Origin: an uncultured Eubacteriales bacterium
Lineage (GTDB): Bacteria; Bacillota; Clostridia; Peptostreptococcales; Anaerovoracaceae
DNA length: 52,015 nt
Reading direction: 5' to 3'
Assembly (NCBI GenBank): GCA_902796965.1
Contig: CADBRA010000026.1
Coordinates: forward strand, 1-52,015
Notes under the pieces: generated by a model
Database searches by the model: none
The model's input: the letters and a program-made list of their open reading frames with translations, nothing else
Told to the model about the DNA's origin: nothing
Position numbers and translations under genes: made by a program
In this document: positions 27,171 through 35,763 of the stretch, one piece after another
Layout: the number at the start of each line of letters is the position of its first letter
Position numbering within the stretch: the stretch's first letter is position 1

Positions 27171-27467
27171 CTGTCTGCATTGTTTCTGTTTTTTTGTTAG
27201 GAGAGTTTATGAAAAGTTTTTCTGTTGTCATGTCTCGGGGTTTCTGCGTTTCTCCCTTCGACGCTTATTAATATACACTCCTTATATGTTCAAGCTTTAT
27301 TATCTTTTTGAAGTTATTTGTGCGTTTTGTGAATGTTGTGTGAAACCATTCCGGGAACTATGATATTCCGTGCCGCCGGTGCGGTCAGGTTTACAGTATT
27401 TATCTGCTGCCGCAACAGATAAGCTTCTGTGCGGCATGCATCTGATCCCGTCTGATATTCACACATA

Positions 27468-28394
27468 TCACTCTTGTATCGCCATGGCAATATCGGCAAG
27501 TATATCGACAAAATGGAAGCATCCGCGCGGACCGCCAAGCACATTTCCTATATCGCGCTTCTTTATGTCATAAAGGTTCATGCCGATGATCTCCTGAGGA
27601 TCGATATGGTCGAGCTCGCGGCATCTGTCGAAAGGAACCCTCACTGCTGTCATATCGTAATCTATTATCATGCCGTCACTGTCGTACTCAAGTTCTATGT
27701 TCATCTCGTGCGCTGAATCGTTATATGAACCCGCAGCATAATTCAATCCGCCGCCATTGTCAATGACCATGTAATTTATGTACTTGTTGTACAGGTCATA
27801 TTTCCTGTAATGCTGAATGTTTCCCGTGTAAACAGGCCATTCCTCCAGTGCAGGCATATTTCCTTTTATATATGGCCTGCAATATCCCGGCTTGAGCTTT
27901 TCCCAGTACGCCTCATACTCTCTGAGTGTTCCCATGCCTCTTTCTTCTATGAGATATGCTTCGGCCTGATAGGCTCCGCGCAGACATTCGTTGAAGAGCT
28001 CTCTGATATGACGCCACGCCGGCGAAACTATATCTGCCGGAGCTGTGTCGAGGATTTTTTCTTTGTGCGGGTTTATATTTTCCCAGCCGCCGGGCGGTTC
28101 GCAGTAATCAGTCACATACGTGTAATCAGGCAGGACTCTGACGGAATTTTTTTTGTCATCGATATATGCCGATTCTCCTATCAGCATCGGAGCCTTTCCC
28201 TCGCCTCGGCGCTCAGGATCCTGATCTCTGTGAACAGCCCACCTCGCATCCGTTATCTCAAACGTATCGACTCGAAACTGCAGACTCGCACTTCCCTCGA
28301 AATCTGTCGATTCAAGATATGCGTCCGAAACGCATTCGCTTTCGTTTATGCGCCTTACGGTATTTGAATATACGCCCTGTTTTATGATATCCAT
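27468..28394 (-). CDS. DUF2889-like protein of unknown function
   Basis: The 308-residue soluble protein ends in CRELDHIDPQEIIGMNLYD then GPRGCFHFVDILADIAMAI. This matches the general layout of DUF2889 domains, in which a conserved Gly-Cys-x-His motif closes the domain. The first 90 residues are beta-rich (EGSASLQFRVDTFEITDARW). No signal peptide or membrane segment is visible. The biochemical role is not known. It is isolated between a promoter near 28448 (TATAAT) and a terminator, so it is probably monocistronic. AGGAG lies six bases before the ATG. Confidence 0.65.
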   Translation of the reverse strand: MDIIKQGVYSNTVRRINESECVSDAYLESTDFEGSASLQFRVDTFEITDARWAVHRDQDPERRGEGKAPMLIGESAYIDDKKNSVRVLPDYTYVTDYCEPPGGWENINPHKEKILDTAPADIVSPAWRHIRELFNECLRGAYQAEAYLIEERGMGTLREYEAYWEKLKPGYCRPYIKGNMPALEEWPVYTGNIQHYRKYDLYNKYINYMVIDNGGGLNYAAGSYNDSAHEMNIELEYDSDGMIIDYDMTAVRVPFDRCRELDHIDPQEIIGMNLYDIKKRDIGNVLGGPRGCFHFVDILADIAMAIQE

Positions 28395-28588
28395 AATAAA
28401 CTCCTGTCTGCTGCGAGCAGCACAAATTATTGATATGCTTATTATTTATTATATGACCTTAATGCAACTTATGCCATATTTTATCATCAAAAAGAACTGT
28501 GCAAATCTCAATTGCATTCTGCCCGCGACGACTCAGACATGGCTAAAATAGCGCTCAGCATCCGTAATGGCAGTCTTTTTATAAAAGC

Positions 28589-28618
28589 GCAAAAACCTGC
28601 GGCAGAACCGCAGGTTTT
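28589..28618 (-). terminator. Intrinsic terminator after glnS
   Basis: AACCTGCGG/CCGCAGGTT stem followed by TTTTTG on the minus strand, about 20 bases beyond the glnS stop. Confidence 0.85.
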
Positions 28619-28639
28619 CGTATCGAATATCATTTTATT

Positions 28640-30298
28640 TTATTTCTTCTTAGGTTTCCACGAGCTCTTGAGATCTACCGTACGGTTGAACACTTTATGA
28701 TCAGGCGTACTCAGCTTCGTATCCTCAATATAGTATCCATGTCTGAAAAACTGCCAGCGGCTGCCCGGCTCGGAATCTTCGATAGCCGGCTCTGCAAACG
28801 CTTCGTGAATCGTGATCGTGTTTTCGTTTGTCACTTCTTCACCTGTTTCTTCATCAGTCCTGAGCAGATAGCCGAAGTCGCGCACTGTCACAGGAACAGC
28901 TGACGCTGCATCGACCCAGTGAATAGTCCCCTTTACCTTACGGCCTTCAAATCCGGAACCGCTTTTCGTCTCCGGATCATATTTACAGCGCAGTTCAGTC
29001 ACATTTCCTGCATCGTCTTTAACTACTTCATCACATGTGATGAAGTATGCACCTTTGAAGCGCACTTCGTTTCCAGGGAAGAGCCTGAAGTATTTTTTAA
29101 CAGGCACCTCCATAAAATCTTCTCTTTCTACATAGAGTTCGCGCGAGAAGGGAACCATTCTCGTACCCATCTCCGGGACATTTCTGTTGTTTTCTATCTC
29201 GCACATCTCCGTCCTGCCCTCAGGGTAATTCGTTATTACGACCTTGAGCGGATCGAGAATGACGTTTCTGCTCTGTGTCTTGAGCTGCAGATCATTTCTT
29301 ATGCAGCTTTCGAGCTGCGCTGCATCAACCTTACTGTAGGCTTTTGCCACTCCTATATCTGCGCAGAAATTTCTGATAGCCTCAGGCGTATATCCTCTGC
29401 GCCTGAGTCCTGAAATTGTCGGCATGCGCGGATCGTCCCATCCTTCTACTACACCATCGTCGATGAGGCGCTTGAGATAGCGCTTGCTCATAACCGTATT
29501 GGTGATATTGAGTCTCGCAAACTCTATCTGTCTTGGAGGCTCAGTCCACTCTGTCTCCCTGAGCACCCAATCGTAGAGCGGTCTGTGATCCTCGAATTCC
29601 ATTGTGCAGATCGAGTGAGTTACTCCTTCAATTGCGTCCTCGAGAGGATGTGCAAAGTCATACATCGGATAGATGCACCACTTTGTCCCTGTTCTGTGAT
29701 GTGCATCATGAGAAATTCTGTATATTACCGGATCCCTCATGTTCATGTTCGGCGACGACATGTCAATCTTAGCTCTTAGGCACATCTCTCCGTCCTCGTA
29801 TTTCCCGTCTCTCATCTCGCGGAACAGGCGCAGGTTTTCATCAATGCTTCTGTTTCTATACGGGCTTTCTTTACCCGGTTCCGTAAGAGTCCCTCTGTAT
29901 TCCTTCATCTGTTCAGGCGTGAGCTCGCATACAAACGCCCTGCCCTTCTTTATGAGCATCTCGGCACACTCGTACATCTTGTCAAAATAGTCCGAAGCAA
30001 AGCACTCCTCAGCCCAGTCAAATCCGAGCCATTTGACGTCATTTTCGATCGCCTTAACGTACTCATCATTTTCTTTCGTCGGGTTAGTATCATCAAATCT
30101 AAGGTTTGTTGTGCCATTGAATTCTGCGCCAAGTGTGAAGTTCAGGCAGATCGACTTCGCATGGCCTATATGAAGATAGCCGTTAGGCTCCGGCGGGAAA
30201 CGTGTTTTTATGGGTCTGCTGTATGTGCCATCCTCGAGGTCCCTCTTAATAGCGACTTCTATAAAATTTCCTGAAACAGTTTTTTCATTAGTCTCCAT
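28640..30298 (-). CDS. glnS: Glutaminyl-tRNA synthetase
   Basis: Charges tRNA-Gln directly. The 552-residue class I synthetase has HIGH in [12 protein letters not shown] (about 37-48), the KMSKS-like [10 protein letters not shown] and the GlnRS-specific catalytic core FDDTNPTKE. Many Bacillota lack GlnRS and use GatCAB, so the gene indicates at least one direct route in this organism. It overlaps nothing and lies 27 bases after the Ig-like protein gene. GGAGGAG precedes the ATG. Confidence 0.96.
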   Translation of the reverse strand: METNEKTVSGNFIEVAIKRDLEDGTYSRPIKTRFPPEPNGYLHIGHAKSICLNFTLGAEFNGTTNLRFDDTNPTKENDEYVKAIENDVKWLGFDWAEECFASDYFDKMYECAEMLIKKGRAFVCELTPEQMKEYRGTLTEPGKESPYRNRSIDENLRLFREMRDGKYEDGEMCLRAKIDMSSPNMNMRDPVIYRISHDAHHRTGTKWCIYPMYDFAHPLEDAIEGVTHSICTMEFEDHRPLYDWVLRETEWTEPPRQIEFARLNITNTVMSKRYLKRLIDDGVVEGWDDPRMPTISGLRRRGYTPEAIRNFCADIGVAKAYSKVDAAQLESCIRNDLQLKTQSRNVILDPLKVVITNYPEGRTEMCEIENNRNVPEMGTRMVPFSRELYVEREDFMEVPVKKYFRLFPGNEVRFKGAYFITCDEVVKDDAGNVTELRCKYDPETKSGSGFEGRKVKGTIHWVDAASAVPVTVRDFGYLLRTDEETGEEVTNENTITIHEAFAEPAIEDSEPGSRWQFFRHGYYIEDTKLSTPDHKVFNRTVDLKSSWKPKKK

Positions 30299-30325
30299 GC
30301 TTTTAACTCCTCCGCGCAGGCGCGA

Positions 30326-31102
30326 CTATCTCTTTATCTTCTTGTTGGCGACTCTTTTCGTATGCATTTTGAAGACCTGATACTCTTCAGGGTCTTCCTC
30401 GATAAGCTTCTCAAGCTTCGCTTCTTTTTTGTTCTTTTTATCTATCTTTTTCTGCTCTTTTGCTTTTTCCTTATTTATTATTCTGTTAGCCTCTTCGACA
30501 GAGATGCCTTTTTCCTTAGCGAGCTTATATGGATTTTTCTGAAGTTTAGGATCGATTTTTCCGCTCTCGACGACCTCATCTTCTTTCTGCTTGCGCTGTT
30601 CTCTGAACGTGAAGAACATCATGGCGGCCATCATGGCTACCATCAGCAGAACATAAACGACTCCGCCTCCCGACTTTTTCGTAGTAAAGTCTATAGTCTG
30701 ATCTTTGCCGAGAGCCGATCCGCTGTTATTTACCAGGCTTCCGTCGATCGTAACAGTATACGACTTGTTGACCTGCAGATTGTCTTCAGCGAGCAGGCAT
30801 ATTCTTCTGCTGTCGCTGCCGTCGTAAAATACTTTGAAATCGACATTCTTGCCGTTTGCATTCTGGAATGTAAATTTGTCTTTGTTGACTTGCTTTGCTT
30901 CCGATGAATTTACATCGGAATTGAAATCAAGTTTTATCATGACATTCTGAGCCTGTACCCTTTTATATCCGTCCGAAGGCGTCGTATTCACAAGCCTGAA
31001 CGAACTGCCTGCGTCCGAAGACCCGGCCGCGAAAACAGCAGCGCCTCCGAATGCAAAGAGAAGCAATGCTGTTATCAGAATGACTGCAGCCCTTTTCTTC
31101 AT
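30326..31102 (-). CDS. Membrane-anchored protein with an SbsA/Big_5 Ig-like domain
   Basis: Function not known. From the start at 31102 the protein has a signal peptide (MKKRAAVILITALLLFAFGG), an extracellular Ig-like domain of the Big_5 type (NTTPSDGYKRVQAQNVMIKL through TIDFTTKK), a membrane segment (VVYVLLMVAMMAAMMFF), and a basic, Lys/Glu-rich cytoplasmic tail of about 100 residues. I preferred the ATG at 31102, which has GGAGGAAATAAT, over the upstream ATG. The start lies one base past the tadA stop and the ribosome binding site is inside tadA, so translation is probably coupled. A role in joining envelope to cytoplasm is a guess. Confidence 0.8.
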   Translation of the reverse strand: MKKRAAVILITALLLFAFGGAAVFAAGSSDAGSSFRLVNTTPSDGYKRVQAQNVMIKLDFNSDVNSSEAKQVNKDKFTFQNANGKNVDFKVFYDGSDSRRICLLAEDNLQVNKSYTVTIDGSLVNNSGSALGKDQTIDFTTKKSGGGVVYVLLMVAMMAAMMFFTFREQRKQKEDEVVESGKIDPKLQKNPYKLAKEKGISVEEANRIINKEKAKEQKKIDKKNKKEAKLEKLIEEDPEEYQVFKMHTKRVANKKIKR

Positions 31103-31103
31103 A

Positions 31104-31574
31104 TTATTTCCTCCTGAGTTCTCTGAAAAAATCACGCAGGATCTGTGCGCATCTTTCCTGCAATATTCCTATGTGGACTGCAGGGTGGTGATTCAGCATT
31201 TTCTCTCCCGTAACGTCGAGAACAGATCCGCATGCTCCGGATTTCGGATCCGGCGTACCGATATAAATATTTTTAATTCTGGCGTTCACGAGCGCTCCCG
31301 CGCACATCGCACACGGCTCGAGCGTCACGTAAATATCGCACCCCGTCAGCCTCCATCCGCCGACCGCCTTAAGAGCTTCATGAACAGCCTCCATCTCAGC
31401 GTGGGCTGTAGGATCTTTTTCTGACACGGTATGGTTGCTGCCGCATCCGATTATCTCTCCCTCTCTAACAACAACAGCTCCTACAGGAACCTCTCCGGAC
31501 TTCGCAGCACTTTCTGCGAGCGCCAGCGCCTTTTCCATATATTTTTCGGCTGCTGTTCTTTCCGCTTCTGTCAT
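31104..31574 (-). CDS. tadA: tRNA-specific adenosine deaminase
   Basis: Converts A34 to inosine in tRNA-Arg(ACG) so that it can read three arginine codons. The 156-residue zinc enzyme has the catalytic motifs TAHAEMEAVHEA and TLEPCAMCAGALVNARI. Its start shares one base with the stop of the Lrp-type regulator (TGATG) and its stop abuts the Ig-like protein gene, so the three genes are one transcript. Confidence 0.95.
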   Translation of the reverse strand: MTEAERTAAEKYMEKALALAESAAKSGEVPVGAVVVREGEIIGCGSNHTVSEKDPTAHAEMEAVHEALKAVGGWRLTGCDIYVTLEPCAMCAGALVNARIKNIYIGTPDPKSGACGSVLDVTGEKMLNHHPAVHIGILQERCAQILRDFFRELRRK

Positions 31575-32035
31575 CAGCGTCTGACGTTCAGCGTAGGAGA
31601 CACACTGTTCTTTATCTTTGTGGTATTGAGGATCACATTCGTCTGTGTCCGCTTTATCCCGCTGAAGCTCCTGATCCTGTTCATTATATGCTCGAGCGAT
31701 GTCGTATCTGTCGTAACGACTTTCAGCATATAGTCGTATTCACCTGTTATATAATGGCATTCAAGGATCTCCGGCTCACTCTGCACATATTCCAGAAACG
31801 CTTCTGTATCTGTCGTCGATTCGAGTCCGATGCTGATTACTACAGAAAGATCCTTTCCCATGAGCTTAGGATCGAGAATAACTGTGTATTTATTAATCAC
31901 ATTCGAATTTTCCAGTTTCTTCAGTCTTTCGCTCACAGCGGAAAGCGAAAGATTAACCCTCTTGCTCAGCTCTGAAATTGAGACGCGCGAATTATCCTGA
32001 AGGACTTCAAGAATTTTTACGTCTATCGTGTCCAT
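31574..32035 (-). CDS. Lrp/AsnC-family transcriptional regulator
   Basis: The 153-residue protein has an N-terminal winged helix (about 4-60; VSISELSKRVNLSLSAVSERLKKLE, written in part) and a C-terminal RAM domain (about 70-140) that usually binds an amino acid. The target amino acid cannot be assigned from sequence. It is the first gene of the Lrp-tadA-Ig-like transcript, with a promoter just upstream. Confidence 0.9.
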   Translation of the reverse strand: MDTIDVKILEVLQDNSRVSISELSKRVNLSLSAVSERLKKLENSNVINKYTVILDPKLMGKDLSVVISIGLESTTDTEAFLEYVQSEPEILECHYITGEYDYMLKVVTTDTTSLEHIMNRIRSFSGIKRTQTNVILNTTKIKNSVSPTLNVRR

Positions 32036-32120
32036 TATATTACTTTTCCTCCGTTTCTATTATATGTACAGCTGCTTATGCAGCCTTTACAGCACATTTC
32101 TTTTTAACAATATCTTTTTT

Positions 32121-32148
32121 ATTTTAGCATATGGCAAAATTATTGCAA
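32121..32148 (-). promoter_or_regulatory. Promoter of the Lrp-tadA operon
   Basis: Minus-strand TTGCAA and TAAAAT, 16 bases apart. The -35 box is immediately after the T run of the terminator of the upstream phosphatase gene. Confidence 0.6.
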
Positions 32149-32184
32149 TAAAAAACGGATGATATCAAAATATCCATCCGTTTT
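32148..32184 (-). terminator. Intrinsic terminator after the PP2C phosphatase gene
   Basis: AACGGATG/CATCCGTT stem, with additional inner pairing, followed on the minus strand by TTTTTT. It marks the end of the [2Fe-2S]/H-cluster/phosphatase operon. Confidence 0.85.
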
Positions 32185-32247
32185 CTTGTAATTTGCCTTA
32201 TTTTCCGTATTTATGCAGCCTGACGTCTTTAACAGATTGCAGCAGAA

Positions 32248-33438
32248 TCAGTATTCCTCAAGCTTTATTTTTCGGCCGAGCTTCTCAAGTTTTTCAGCTA
32301 TAGAAGTGACGATTCTCATCTTGACATCGAGACCGAGGCGCGGATCACTCTTGTTATATGCGGGGTTGTTAGCCTGACCCAGCATGAATGTTATGTCAGT
32401 CGTACTGTCCGCCAGCAGCTTCACCAGCTTGGTCGCGCCGTCTTCCTTCTCTAAATCGACGTATTTTCCCGGCTTCTGACCAGTCTCAACTTCGTGAAGG
32501 TATTTTTCCATGAGCGTCTCTGCTGCCGTCAGCGTGAGCACACCCTCTGTTACTAGATCAACGCCGTCAATGTACGCTATCGGAGGCACATCCTCGCTGT
32601 AATACTTAGTGTCTCCACGAAGCGGACGTCCGAGCTCGCGTGCCACAAGCTGCGATGTTGAGCCTCCGCATACAATCTTTTTACCGCTCGCCGACATGAG
32701 TATATCGACAACTCTCCTGTCATCATCTCTGGATGCCGGCGGCCCGACGAGCACACGCGTTTCCGTTTGCGGCACTATCCTGACCGTGGTGACAGTAGTA
32801 TCATCACCAGGTTCTCCCTCGTAAAGATCATCGCATATGCCCATGAGTGTGCGTGTCATATCTCTGGCCGGCATCTTCTTTCTGTAATTCCGCTGTACAA
32901 ATTCGACGACGTTCTCGCGGCGCCATCCGAGATTGAGAAGCTGCCCGATTCCCGCGTGTATCACGCCGTCTGAAAACGTCACAATCATATCGTCAGGCTG
33001 CGCGCGGAAATAGCATTCCCATATGTTTTTGCCGTTTATCACGCGCATATGCTTATCCATATTCTCATCTATAACGCCGTCTCTGATTATTATCAGCTCA
33101 GGTCCGTCAAATTCAGCTGTATATACGCCTCCCTCGCTGCCGACCTCTATTATCGTAAATGTAGAGTAGGCTATGCCGCGTTCGCTGCATACCGGCAGAG
33201 TGTCAGTTATCGTATCTACGCAGTCTATAATAGACGCGCCTCCGGCCAGCATTGTCGCTATGATCTTGCTTGTGAGTGTCGCAAGTATATTTGCCTTTAC
33301 GCCGCTGCCCATACCATCTGCGAGCACGACGACAGACTTTGACGGAGTATATATTACGTTAACCATATCTCCGCAGAGCTCTTCGCCCTTTTTATTCATG
33401 CTCATGCTGTAGGTGTCGATGCTAAACTTCCGTCCCAT
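32248..33438 (-). CDS. SpoIIE-type PP2C serine/threonine phosphatase
   Basis: Predicted protein phosphatase, likely the output of the adjacent sensor. Metal-binding motifs are visible: GDMVNV near residue 23, LADGMGSGVKAN near 39-50, SDGVIHAG in the middle of the domain and GDDTTVTTVRI near 210. After about residue 225 there is an extra 170-residue region (KKIVCGGSTSQLVAREL, written in part) of unknown fold. There is no membrane region like that of sporulation SpoIIE. The gene follows the H-cluster/PAS gene by 18 bases, with GGAGG before the ATG. Confidence 0.9.
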   Translation of the reverse strand: MGRKFSIDTYSMSMNKKGEELCGDMVNVIYTPSKSVVVLADGMGSGVKANILATLTSKIIATMLAGGASIIDCVDTITDTLPVCSERGIAYSTFTIIEVGSEGGVYTAEFDGPELIIIRDGVIDENMDKHMRVINGKNIWECYFRAQPDDMIVTFSDGVIHAGIGQLLNLGWRRENVVEFVQRNYRKKMPARDMTRTLMGICDDLYEGEPGDDTTVTTVRIVPQTETRVLVGPPASRDDDRRVVDILMSASGKKIVCGGSTSQLVARELGRPLRGDTKYYSEDVPPIAYIDGVDLVTEGVLTLTAAETLMEKYLHEVETGQKPGKYVDLEKEDGATKLVKLLADSTTDITFMLGQANNPAYNKSDPRLGLDVKMRIVTSIAEKLEKLGRKIKLEEY

Positions 33439-33456
33439 CAGTTTTCACCTCCGCCT

Positions 33457-35223
33457 TCACAGATCTGATTCGCTTGATATCATGAGTATATTTCTGAGCC
33501 TGTTGAATGCAAGCTTTGATTCCGCCGTAGTTTCTCCGAGCAGACTCGCTATCTCCTGTGCTATTCTCATCTGTTTTTCAACGACTTCCTGTGTGACTTC
33601 AAGTGTCTCATCTCTCAATTCCGACGCTTTCTTTATTTGTTCGGCATGAGCCGTCCTGTCATCTATGATAGCCATCTCTATATTATGGCGCGCAACTTTA
33701 AAGAACGTTATGTCAACTATCTTCTCTATTGCATGGCATTCTACAGTTTCACGCACGAATTTCGTCTCCTTGTACATCGAATGCTCAAAAAACTCGCCGT
33801 CGAGATAATCGCTTACCGGCCGGCCTATGAGTTCGCCGCGCGGCTGCCCGATAATCTCTTCAGCCACCTGATTTGCATCTATTATATTAAGCTTATCATC
33901 CATGATGAGCACGCCGTTAGGAGAATTATCAAACAGCAGGTTCGACTGTGCTTCAGCTTTGTCACGAGCATTTGGAATGCACATGAACGGATCCGCCATC
34001 CCCTGATAAACAGCCTTTGCCTTTTCCACGCACGAGCTGTACCCGCAGCCGCCGCAGTCAAGCATATCTTTCTTTGTCCTGCGGCCCACGAGCGCCAGCA
34101 ATTCCCTGAGTTCCTCCGCACTCGGCTCTTTTTCCTCTATCGGCTGCGGTTTGAACTTCTTTCTGATATCCACATCTGCCGTTTCAGAAGGACTGTTGTG
34201 AGTAAGACTGACATCAACCCTTACACTCTCCAGCCACCTGACCATGCTGCCAAATGTATTTTTGTTATTCAGTCGAAATATCGGTCCTCCAAGACACGCG
34301 GAACTGCACGACATGACAGTTATGAAAAAGCCGTGCATATCTTTGCCCATCTGACCGAGCATGCTGTACGCGCGCGATTCGCCGTTTATATCCCACATTT
34401 TATAATTATATTTGAGCTCACCGGGCAGAGCTTTAACCAGTCCTCCCGGTTCATCCGGATACTTCCATCTGTAACTGTGACAAAATGTCGTTTCCTGATC
34501 CTCTTCGGCCGTGATGTTGAGCGATTCCTCTTCCATCCACTGCTCGAGTTCCTCGAATGTGAGATATGCATCAATGAGTTTTCCATCGTCTGCGATATTG
34601 GCGAGCTTGTGATACGCTATGCACTGACCGATCCCAACAACCCTGATATCATTCCCATAAGTTGCTCTCAGCATCCTGGCATGGGCTTCGAGCGGAGTCT
34701 CGACCGGAATCATCCACTTGACGAGATCGGGATAGTACTTCTGTATCATAAAATTCACCGCCGGACATATCGAGCTTATCGCATTGTCCATGTTATGCTC
34801 ATACAGCAGTTCGGAATATTCCTGGATTACACGACCCACGCCCTCTGAAATTTCTTCGACGCCGGCAAATCCGAGTTTCTTCAAGACGACAGCTATTTTC
34901 TTGAGATTGCTCTCAGGAAAATAGACCGACATAGCTGAAGAAACAGACGCATAGACCTTTTCTCCTGAAGCGGTCATTTTTCTGACTCTGTCGAGATCCC
35001 CCGCGAGATCCCTCGCGTCCTGTGGGCAGACGATATAGCATCTGCCGCAGTAAATGCACCTGTCCTCGTTTATTTCGGCACGCTCGCTGATGATGGCAAT
35101 GGCCTTTACCGGACAGGCTCTCACACATTTGTAGCAATTTTTACAGTTAGCCTTTTTCAGCCTCATGATCGGCTCTGTTGATCTGTTTGAAGTTCTTTCA
35201 TTCATACTGAGAATCACCCTCAC
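33457..35223 (-). CDS. Ferredoxin-H-cluster-PAS protein (putative HydS-type sensory [FeFe] hydrogenase)
   Basis: 588 residues. N-terminal ferredoxin domain: C27, C30, C33, C37 and C56, C59, C62, C66. Then a hydrogenase-like core with cysteines placed as H-cluster ligands: C153 (SSICPA), C201 (GQCIAYH), C306 and C310 (SCSSACLGG). Next a CGGCGYSSC cluster motif (C390, C393, C398, with C415) and a PAS domain at about 425-525. The usual TSCCP proton-transfer cysteine is replaced by isoleucine, as expected for sensory (group C-like) rather than turnover enzymes. With the neighbouring phosphatase and [2Fe-2S] protein it may sense hydrogen or redox state. A second ATG at 35205, behind GAGGGTG, is a possible start. 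Confidence 0.88.
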   Translation of the reverse strand: MRVILSMNERTSNRSTEPIMRLKKANCKNCYKCVRACPVKAIAIISERAEINEDRCIYCGRCYIVCPQDARDLAGDLDRVRKMTASGEKVYASVSSAMSVYFPESNLKKIAVVLKKLGFAGVEEISEGVGRVIQEYSELLYEHNMDNAISSICPAVNFMIQKYYPDLVKWMIPVETPLEAHARMLRATYGNDIRVVGIGQCIAYHKLANIADDGKLIDAYLTFEELEQWMEEESLNITAEEDQETTFCHSYRWKYPDEPGGLVKALPGELKYNYKMWDINGESRAYSMLGQMGKDMHGFFITVMSCSSACLGGPIFRLNNKNTFGSMVRWLESVRVDVSLTHNSPSETADVDIRKKFKPQPIEEKEPSAEELRELLALVGRRTKKDMLDCGGCGYSSCVEKAKAVYQGMADPFMCIPNARDKAEAQSNLLFDNSPNGVLIMDDKLNIIDANQVAEEIIGQPRGELIGRPVSDYLDGEFFEHSMYKETKFVRETVECHAIEKIVDITFFKVARHNIEMAIIDDRTAHAEQIKKASELRDETLEVTQEVVEKQMRIAQEIASLLGETTAESKLAFNRLRNILMISSESDL

Positions 35224-35229
35224 ACTTCT

Positions 35230-35484
35230 CTAAATTTCTCCGCTGCCGAGAATCTCTCTTCTGAAAACTTCATCCACATTCTGTTCAGTCATGTCGTAAA
35301 CCGGGCGGCCGTCAACCTCAGCTGCTATAGCGTCCCCTTCGCATCTGTCCATGCAGAATGACGCTTTGAGCTCTACTTCGTTCTCGAGCCCGTATTCTTT
35401 TATCAGCTCGGCAAGCTTATTGATCGCGTGATGCGAGCCCTTAAGATGGCATGACGTTCCTACACACACAGTAATAGTTTTAAT
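35230..35484 (-). CDS. Small thioredoxin-fold [2Fe-2S] protein
   Basis: Predicted electron-transfer subunit related to the 24-kDa (NuoE/HymA-like) family. Four cysteines are spaced as cluster ligands: the pair in CVGTSCHLKGS and the pair in SFCMDRCEGD. The first standard start in frame is GTG at 35469, 24 bases after GGAGG, which is too far. Family members usually begin about five residues earlier (MKxxTVCVGxSC). Here that position is AUU at 35484, nine bases after GGAGG, giving 84 residues. An AUC at 35487 is the alternative. It is the first gene of the putative sensor operon. Confidence 0.85.
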   Translation of the reverse strand: MKTITVCVGTSCHLKGSHHAINKLAELIKEYGLENEVELKASFCMDRCEGDAIAAEVDGRPVYDMTEQNVDEVFRREILGSGEI

Positions 35485-35493
35485 GATAATCCG

Positions 35494-35498
35494 CCTCC
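35494..35498 (-). promoter_or_regulatory. Ribosome binding site that decides an unusual start
   Basis: GGAGG on the minus strand. Its distance is 9 bases to AUU (35484), 6 to AUC (35487) and 24 to GTG (35469). No ATG or TTG is available at a suitable distance in this frame. Confidence 0.7.
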
Positions 35499-35536
35499 GT
35501 TCTGCCCGAATCGATTGTTACAACAATTTTTAATAT

Positions 35537-35542
35537 ATTATA
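35537..35542 (-). promoter_or_regulatory. -10 box before the sensor operon
   Basis: TATAAT on the minus strand about 50 bases before the [2Fe-2S] gene. A convincing -35 at standard spacing is not visible; TTGCAC lies 20 bases upstream. Confidence 0.45.
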
Positions 35543-35635
35543 TCATTTTTGGAGTATATTCTGTGCAAAACAGAAGTCATTATATAAAGCAACTGGAATA
35601 AATTCACACCATCTTTCCTGCCAGCATTATATTCT

Positions 35636-35653
35636 GCGAGCGCTCCGCGCACA
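35636..35653. repeat. GGA-core hairpin (TGTRCGC subtype)
   Basis: Minus strand TGTGCGCGGAGCGCTCGC; 18 bases are identical with the copy at 44714. The stem is GCGC/GCGC, in place of ACGC/GCGT at 24300. Confidence 0.8.
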
Positions 35654-35691
35654 GCGAGCCGCTGTACGGCGAATCCAGGCACTCAGCGACT

Positions 35692-35743
35692 CAAAAAAAG
35701 AAAAAGCCCGTGCCGAAATACGACGGCGTATTTCGGCACGGGC
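35692..35743 (-). terminator. Very strong intrinsic terminator after the lytic transglycosylase gene
   Basis: A perfect 17-bp stem (35706-35722 with 35727-35743) around a four-base loop, followed on the minus strand by TTTTTCTTTTTTT. It is the longest perfect terminator stem in the window. Confidence 0.95.
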
Positions 35744-35763
35744 CGCCGGCACAAATACGGCGG

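Noticed and set aside
33637-34848. Long plus-strand frame of 403 codons
   Set aside because: It is the antisense of the H-cluster/PAS gene, whose cysteine motifs and coupling to neighbours establish the minus strand as coding.
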